A program made the translations under genes and the position numbers. The notes below the pieces were generated by a model that worked only from the letters and a program-made list of their open reading frames with translations, did not search any database and was not told the DNA's origin. DNA of 64,000 bases from Cryptomeria japonica (taxonomy: Eukaryota; Streptophyta; Pinopsida; Cupressales; Cupressaceae). The first letter of the stretch is position 1, and each line of letters opens with the position of its first letter. Shown piece after piece: positions 58,921 through 64,000 of this stretch. The stretch spans positions 267,229,574-267,293,573 of the forward strand of contig NC_081407.1 in NCBI RefSeq assembly GCF_030272615.1, in the 5' to 3' direction.

Positions 58921-60534
58921 GGATCAAGGATTGCCAATATTTTATGGTTTCAAGTTGGTTCTCTTCCCTTGATTTATTTAGGTATTCCTCTTTTTGTTGG
59001 TTGACAACTTAGGCCTTACTGGCAGGACTTGCTAGATAAGCTTCGGTGTAAGGTTAATCACTGGACTCATCGATGACTTTCTACTGCTACTGGGCTCACT
59101 CGTCTTCAATCAATAATTCTGGTTCTTTGTATTTTATAAGTGTCTTGTTCAAGTGGCTCTTGTGTATTTCCTCAAGGAATTTGATGCTCTTTTGCACCAA
59201 TTTTTGTGAAATAATAATTTGCATGATTCTAAATTGAGCTTAGTTAAGTAGGAGTCTATGTGTAGGCCAAAGAAAGAGGGGAGCCTTGGTCTTCATTTTG
59301 CAATCTCGAATGGGTAAGTTCTGGCTATCAAGTTGTATTGGCGTTGGTGTATCAGTTAGGACCTAGTTTGGGCTTAAATTCTTACACATAAGCATTTGAT
59401 AGGAGTTCACATTTTTAATATTTCATGCTGTCATTTGGAGGGAAGAGGTTCTATGATTTGGTGCACTCTAAAAAATTAGGCCTTAGCTTATTAAAAGGGG
59501 GATTTTTTGGATTTGCAATAGGGGCTTGGAAGCTCTATTTTGGATTGATTCATGGGATGGTCATCCTCTTATTCTTTCCCAATATCCACACTTACAACTC
59601 CTTTGTGATAATTTTACTACAGCGAGTTGGAATAAAGTTGCGGATTATAAGATCATGCAAAATTTTGGGTTGGCTACTGGCTATAGGTGGAAGAATTCTA
59701 GTGAGTGGCTACTAGGTGGATCTAAGGAGACTTGTCACGAGTTGACTCAGATTATTGCTTCTCATGAGAGTAACTCTTTTGTTGGGCCCGATATTTTGGC
59801 TCAGGGCAAGGATTTGTCTAGCAAGTACTCTGTTGTTGTGGTATACTTGAACTATTTGGTGGTGTTGAGGTGCTTTAGTGGAAACAGGTGTGGAATAATT
59901 TTTCTTGACCCAAGTGTAATTTTTTCATGTGGTTTGTGATTCAGAATCATCATTTAATCTGGGATAATTTGTGTGAGGCTTCCATAGTTCCTCCATGTGT
60001 TATTTGTGTTGCAAGAATGAGGAGTGTGTGTCTCATATTTTCTTCGAGTGCTCTTTCTCAAGGGAGATTTGACACTCTTGGTGGGGATTGTGGCACCAAT
60101 CTTGTTGGCATGTTTCCTCTTTGGCTAACTTTTAGGTCCATTGGGGCAAGCCTCTAATCAAGACCTCTTTTCTTTAGGTGGCTTGGGTTCTTGGGAAAAA
60201 TTTCATTCTTTGGCATATTTGGTTTGAGAGGAATCATAATATTTTTCAAGATACAAGGATAGTTGTTCAACATGTGTGGGGGAAAATTATTTATTCTATC
60301 CATGTGATGGTTTTGGCTAAATGTGACTTTGTTGGAGGTGTGGATCCGGGTGATGTTGATATATGCAATCATTTCAATTTTCCTCTTCAAGGAGATGATC
60401 CTTCTCATGGGGTGAGAAGTCATCAAATCATGAGGAACAAATGTCAGCACCCTTTGTGTAGTGTTCCTCCTCGACTTGGTTTTTTTTTATGCATGATAGA
60501 CTTCTCTAGACTCATTTATGATGTTTTGGATTAG
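58921..60534 (+). pseudogene. Second LINE, C-terminal part
   Basis: Broken frames encode PGSRIANILWFQVGSLPLIY followed by LGIPLFVG, the region after the polymerase core. Next are FWIDSWDGHPLI and a decayed zinc-binding segment (CNFFMWFVIQNHH, PPCVICVA). The last open piece, 60178-60534, carries FILWHIWFERNHNIFQ, which precedes the end of such ORFs. The stop at 60532-60534 is not followed by an RNase H domain. Confidence 0.75.
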
Positions 60535-63500
60535 GACTATGACTTTCTTTTACATTTCAGATGTTTATGATGGTGCTAGACACTATATGGACATATGCTA
60601 CTTGATGACCTATGTGGTTGATGATATTATCTATTTATGATCATGTTATATGATGTACATATGTTGATGGGTCCTATATGTTTTGATATGTTGAATGGAT
60701 TATATTGATTACGGATTTGATGGCATATTGGTTATACTAACCCCATTTCATGGTTATAAATGACAGTTGGTAGTATGATGTGTATGTGTGTTCTATGACT
60801 GTCTTCATGATAGGAACATTGGCACATCACTCATTGCGAGCATGACGTGGCATTGTGATTCTCTAGCACCTGCTTGTCTATGATATATTTGTATATGTTG
60901 TATTGTGGCTTTGTGGATACAGGATTTCTAGGTACCAGACCTCGACTCCACCTGGCTTCACAAGTCTGAGCATGTCTTTAAATCCCAATGGCAAGTTGTC
61001 AGAGATGGCATGAGTTCCCTTCATATACTCTAGGCTTGAGATGTCTACCTTGGGTTGTCAATTGTCTTGGCATGATTCACTATGTCAATTGGTGAGGTGT
61101 GGTTCTTGTTGGTTTGTGAGTATGTACTTGTTTATTTATTTATTTAATTAATTGAAGGATTATTATAGTTTAATTTGATTATTTATTTATTTGGGATTTA
61201 GTGTTTATTTATTAATTATTGATTTATTATTTATTTGGTATTTATTGTTTAAATATTGTTTCTTTATTGTTTAAAGTTGCTTTTATACTTTAGTGTTGAT
61301 TAATATTTTATTAATGGCTTATTTATTTATTTATACCTTGGTTATTTGTATTTAATTATTTATTTGTTTAATTGGCTTTATTTAAAATAGCCCATAGTAT
61401 TTATGGGGCATGGTTATTATCAATGCATTGGTAAATAATACTTATAGTATTTTTATTATTATATTCTCTTGATACTTGGTAAATAAGTTTTATTATATTT
61501 CCTACCTACTGTTAATCGTTATTGGTCAATATGTATTGGGGAAGTAAAATATAATATAAGGTGGGGTAGGTAAGATTTACTGGTTTTTGGATTATTTGCA
61601 TTGGCCGGTTTTGAGGCTAGGTTTTTAATGCAATTCTTTTTATTTGGAAGCTTGTGCATTGTGTCGGGTTACCAATTGGAAGATTTCTTATGCATTTTGA
61701 TTTGGAGCTTGAGGATTTTTGCTTGTTGCTTGGATTGTTTGGCGCTTCATCAAATTTTCATCCTTCCATCACTCCAAATTCCAAGTTGGAGGATTTCTCT
61801 TTTGCATTTTATTTTTGAACTTTGTCTTCTCTATGTCTTGTGAAAAGATTGTCTTTTGGGCATGGGAAAAATATTTGTATAGTTTTATATATTTTGAGAT
61901 TGAAATATTTCATGGGAAATTTATATCATATAGTTTACATTATAGTTTTTGGGGAAATTTATTATTACTTTGAGATTATTGTTTTCGTGAGGGCACAACT
62001 TTGTAATTTATCTATGTTTGTTTTCTTGCTTGTTTCTTGTGCTTGTGATCTGGTATTACATTGGCAAGGTGATCCTCTTTGTTGAATTTGGGGGAGTCAG
62101 TATTGTTTATGGATTTCTCCGTGACTCTCTTAGTCTGGCATTGTCATAAGAGAGATGTCATAGAGTATCCATTGTTGTGTTCATGCTTGCTTATGCATAG
62201 ATTTTGTTACCTTGATCTTTGTTGAGTTTGTGATCATATTGGATATGTTATCAAGCCAAATGAGGGTCTCTATGAGTCTCTCTGTGGGATTTTTGGCCCA
62301 ATAGTTGGGGAATATGTTTTGGTATATCTTTCATTATAGTCCATGTTTTCTTATATTATTTATATAAATCCCTTCGTTTAGCCTAGGCATCTCTTTTGAG
62401 CCCTTATTTAAGAGTTTTCGTGATCCTTTGAATTTTCTTTTCTTGCCAAAAGTTTTATCTGTCCATGTCTGATTTTGAACAAACTCACTAAAACCTTATA
62501 TGTGCTAAAGTTTTTGTCATATGCACCACTTTACATTTCATATGGGCTTTTCTATTTATTGTATGCGCTATTATGTTGATTATATGCGCTAAAGGTTTTA
62601 TGATATGCACTGAAAGATATTTTATATGCATTGTAGGAATTTGTATATGTGTTGCAGAACGTAATATATGCACTGCATTGCATTTTAAATGTGCTAAAAT
62701 ACGATGTTAAAGTGTTTTACTCAGTTTTGTCATTCTGTTCTGATTTTTATGGATCTGTTCCTATACCAGAGGTGTATGTTGAGGTTTTCCAGCATTGTAT
62801 TTTATCTGATTTGGCTATTTATTATGGTATTATGCTTCGAAAAGTTGACATGTCTTGTCGTAGTGGTTTTATGCTTCTTCACTTTGTTGATATGTCGTGA
62901 TTATGAGGTTTATGCTTTATGTTTGGTCTAGCAAGTTGACGAGTCTTGTTGTTGAGGATTATTTCATGTTTATGGCAGATGTCGATTTCCCTCGAGATGA
63001 CTTTTGATTCATTATTTCACATTGAGGCTATTGATTGGATTTGAATGCATATAAGTTTCTTATGGATTATTTTGGATGTTTCTATGAGCCTCCTTGTTAG
63101 GGGGAGTGGGCTTTCATGTGATGATCGGGGTCATGAGAGATAGGCTGCTAGGAGGTTCCTTGTAAGGATGCTTAGAGTCTAGACCGCCAGGACACATTGG
63201 AAGTTTTCCTTATAGTAAATAAGTGATAACATTAATAATTAATTAGAGGGTTGGGTAATTAGGATTCATCTAATCAAGATAATTAATAGTTGTGAGCCCC
63301 AAGACTTGATCCTAGGGAGGATGTTTTAGGATAAGATTGGGAAGGCCATTGCGATGGCATGTCAATCTCCGTTGATTCTCTCATAGGTTGGGATGGCTCT
63401 ACATGTCTATTAGGATTATGCCTTTCAGGGCAGTGTTTTCTATGTTTTGGAGGATAGCATGTGATGACACTCCACTCCTACATGTGTTCTTTGCTTGTTT

Positions 63501-64000
63501 TTCGCCTATATCTTGATTGATTGGTACGCCTTTGGGAGTTTGTATTTGTGATTGCCTTGTGATTGACTTATGATTATGTATTGTGGTAGTGCTTGATTTG
63601 TTGATTCTCTTTGGTTGTTAGGTGTCAGCTTAGGTCTAGAGTGTATGTTGGGACCTTGTGTCATCTCCTAGCACGAGGGGTGGTTCCTTTGGTTCCACAT
63701 GGTCGGGTGGTTGATGCCTTCTTCCATTGGGATGTCTTCTTGGATTCTTCATGTGTGGATTTGGATGATTCTTTATTGCAGTAGATGGATGTAATTGATA
63801 TTAAGGTATTTGTAATGTATCTATCATGTAAATGATGTAGATAATATTATGTATTAGGTGAGCTATGCTCTTGATGTATATATCTTGTATTTGTTATAGT
63901 GGATGTTGCCTTAGGACTTGGCATATGATTTTAGAGATAAACCTTGAGATGTATTATGCATTTATCTTGAAATGAAGAAGATTCATATTATTGGATATTT
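60535..64000. other. AT-rich DNA to the window end, no gene seen
   Basis: This may start with the second LINE's tail. TTATTTATTTA-type low complexity is dense at 61128-61360. No domain was recognised in any ORF, including the overlapping hydrophobic ones at 61601-62085. A purine-rich GTTAGGGGGAGTGGGC near 63098 resembles a polypurine tract, but no LTR start could be confirmed after it. Confidence 0.5.
62495..62705. repeat. Degenerate ~28-bp tandem repeat
   Basis: About eight units each contain ATATGCNCT or a close form (TATGTGCTAAAG, CATATGCACC, GTATGCGCTA, ATATGCGCTAAAGG, ATATGCACTG, ATATGCATTG, ATATGCACTGC, ATGTGCTAAA) spaced roughly 25-30 bp. Confidence 0.7.

Larger units (their letters stand above)
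55090..60534 (+). mobile_element. Second degenerate L1-type LINE, split by two insertions
   Basis: Plus-strand fragments of a LINE ORF2 run from about 55090 to the stop at 60534. Reverse transcriptase occupies 55090-55783 and 57939-58210, later parts 58925-60534. It is interrupted at 55784-57933 by a short LTR element and at about 58212-58920 by an unidentified insert. Unlike the LINE at 1-4628 it shows no RNase H domain before its terminal stop. Many stops and frame changes make it dead. Its 5' limit and 3' poly(A) end are not clearly visible. Confidence 0.75.

Noticed and set aside
61601-62085. Overlapping hydrophobic ORFs of 80-87 codons
   Set aside because: T-rich DNA encodes Phe/Leu/Ile-rich peptides by chance. 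Three frames are open at once and none shows a start context or domain.

Overview
The window looks like a piece of a large, repeat-dense plant nuclear genome, possibly a gymnosperm or another big-genome land plant. The species cannot be read from the sequence. Only one convincing cellular gene is present in 64 kb: a single-exon leucine-rich-repeat receptor-like pseudokinase on the minus strand at 7290-9494. It resembles the calmodulin-binding CaMRLK type. Nearly everything else is transposable elements or decayed DNA.

Layout. 1-4628: a broken L1-type LINE on the plus strand with reverse transcriptase, zinc-finger and RNase H remnants. 4629-7289: AT-rich DNA. 7290-9580: the receptor gene and its promoter. 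9581-13112: no gene seen. 13113-19480: a non-autonomous terminal-inverted-repeat (TIR) element with a 4-bp target duplication. It contains a solo LTR (13261-14528), a ~4-kb CT/GA foldback that includes an assembly gap, and a subterminal array of short palindromes. 20093-20975: another solo LTR. 22187-40922: an old LTR element with protease and G-patch remnants but no reverse transcriptase. It is broken by three later insertions: a complete Copia element (22805-30502), a second copy of the TIR family (35534-37293) and a Copia-type solo LTR (38445-39989). 40923-46533: AT-rich DNA with a probable decayed Copia LTR. 46534-54330: a young complete LTR element with one intact 1141-codon gag/protease-like ORF and no reverse transcriptase. 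55090-60534: a second broken LINE, split by a 2150-bp miniature LTR element (55784-57933) and by an unidentified ~700-bp insert. 60535-64000: no gene seen.

I fixed most element boundaries by matching both LTR or TIR ends and finding target-site duplications: ATAAC, ATAGT, CATCC, CTAAT, ATAAT, CATA and TCAT are exact; AGGAT/AAGAT and GAGAT/AAGAT have one mismatch.

The most unusual material is threefold. First, the TIR family with GGGTAAGTG ends, 4-bp duplications and arrays of an ACCCGTACGGGT-like palindrome. Second, two reverse-transcriptase-less LTR families that share an unusual primer-binding site and polypurine tract. Third, GC-rich near-palindromes that recur in the transcribed leaders of those families.
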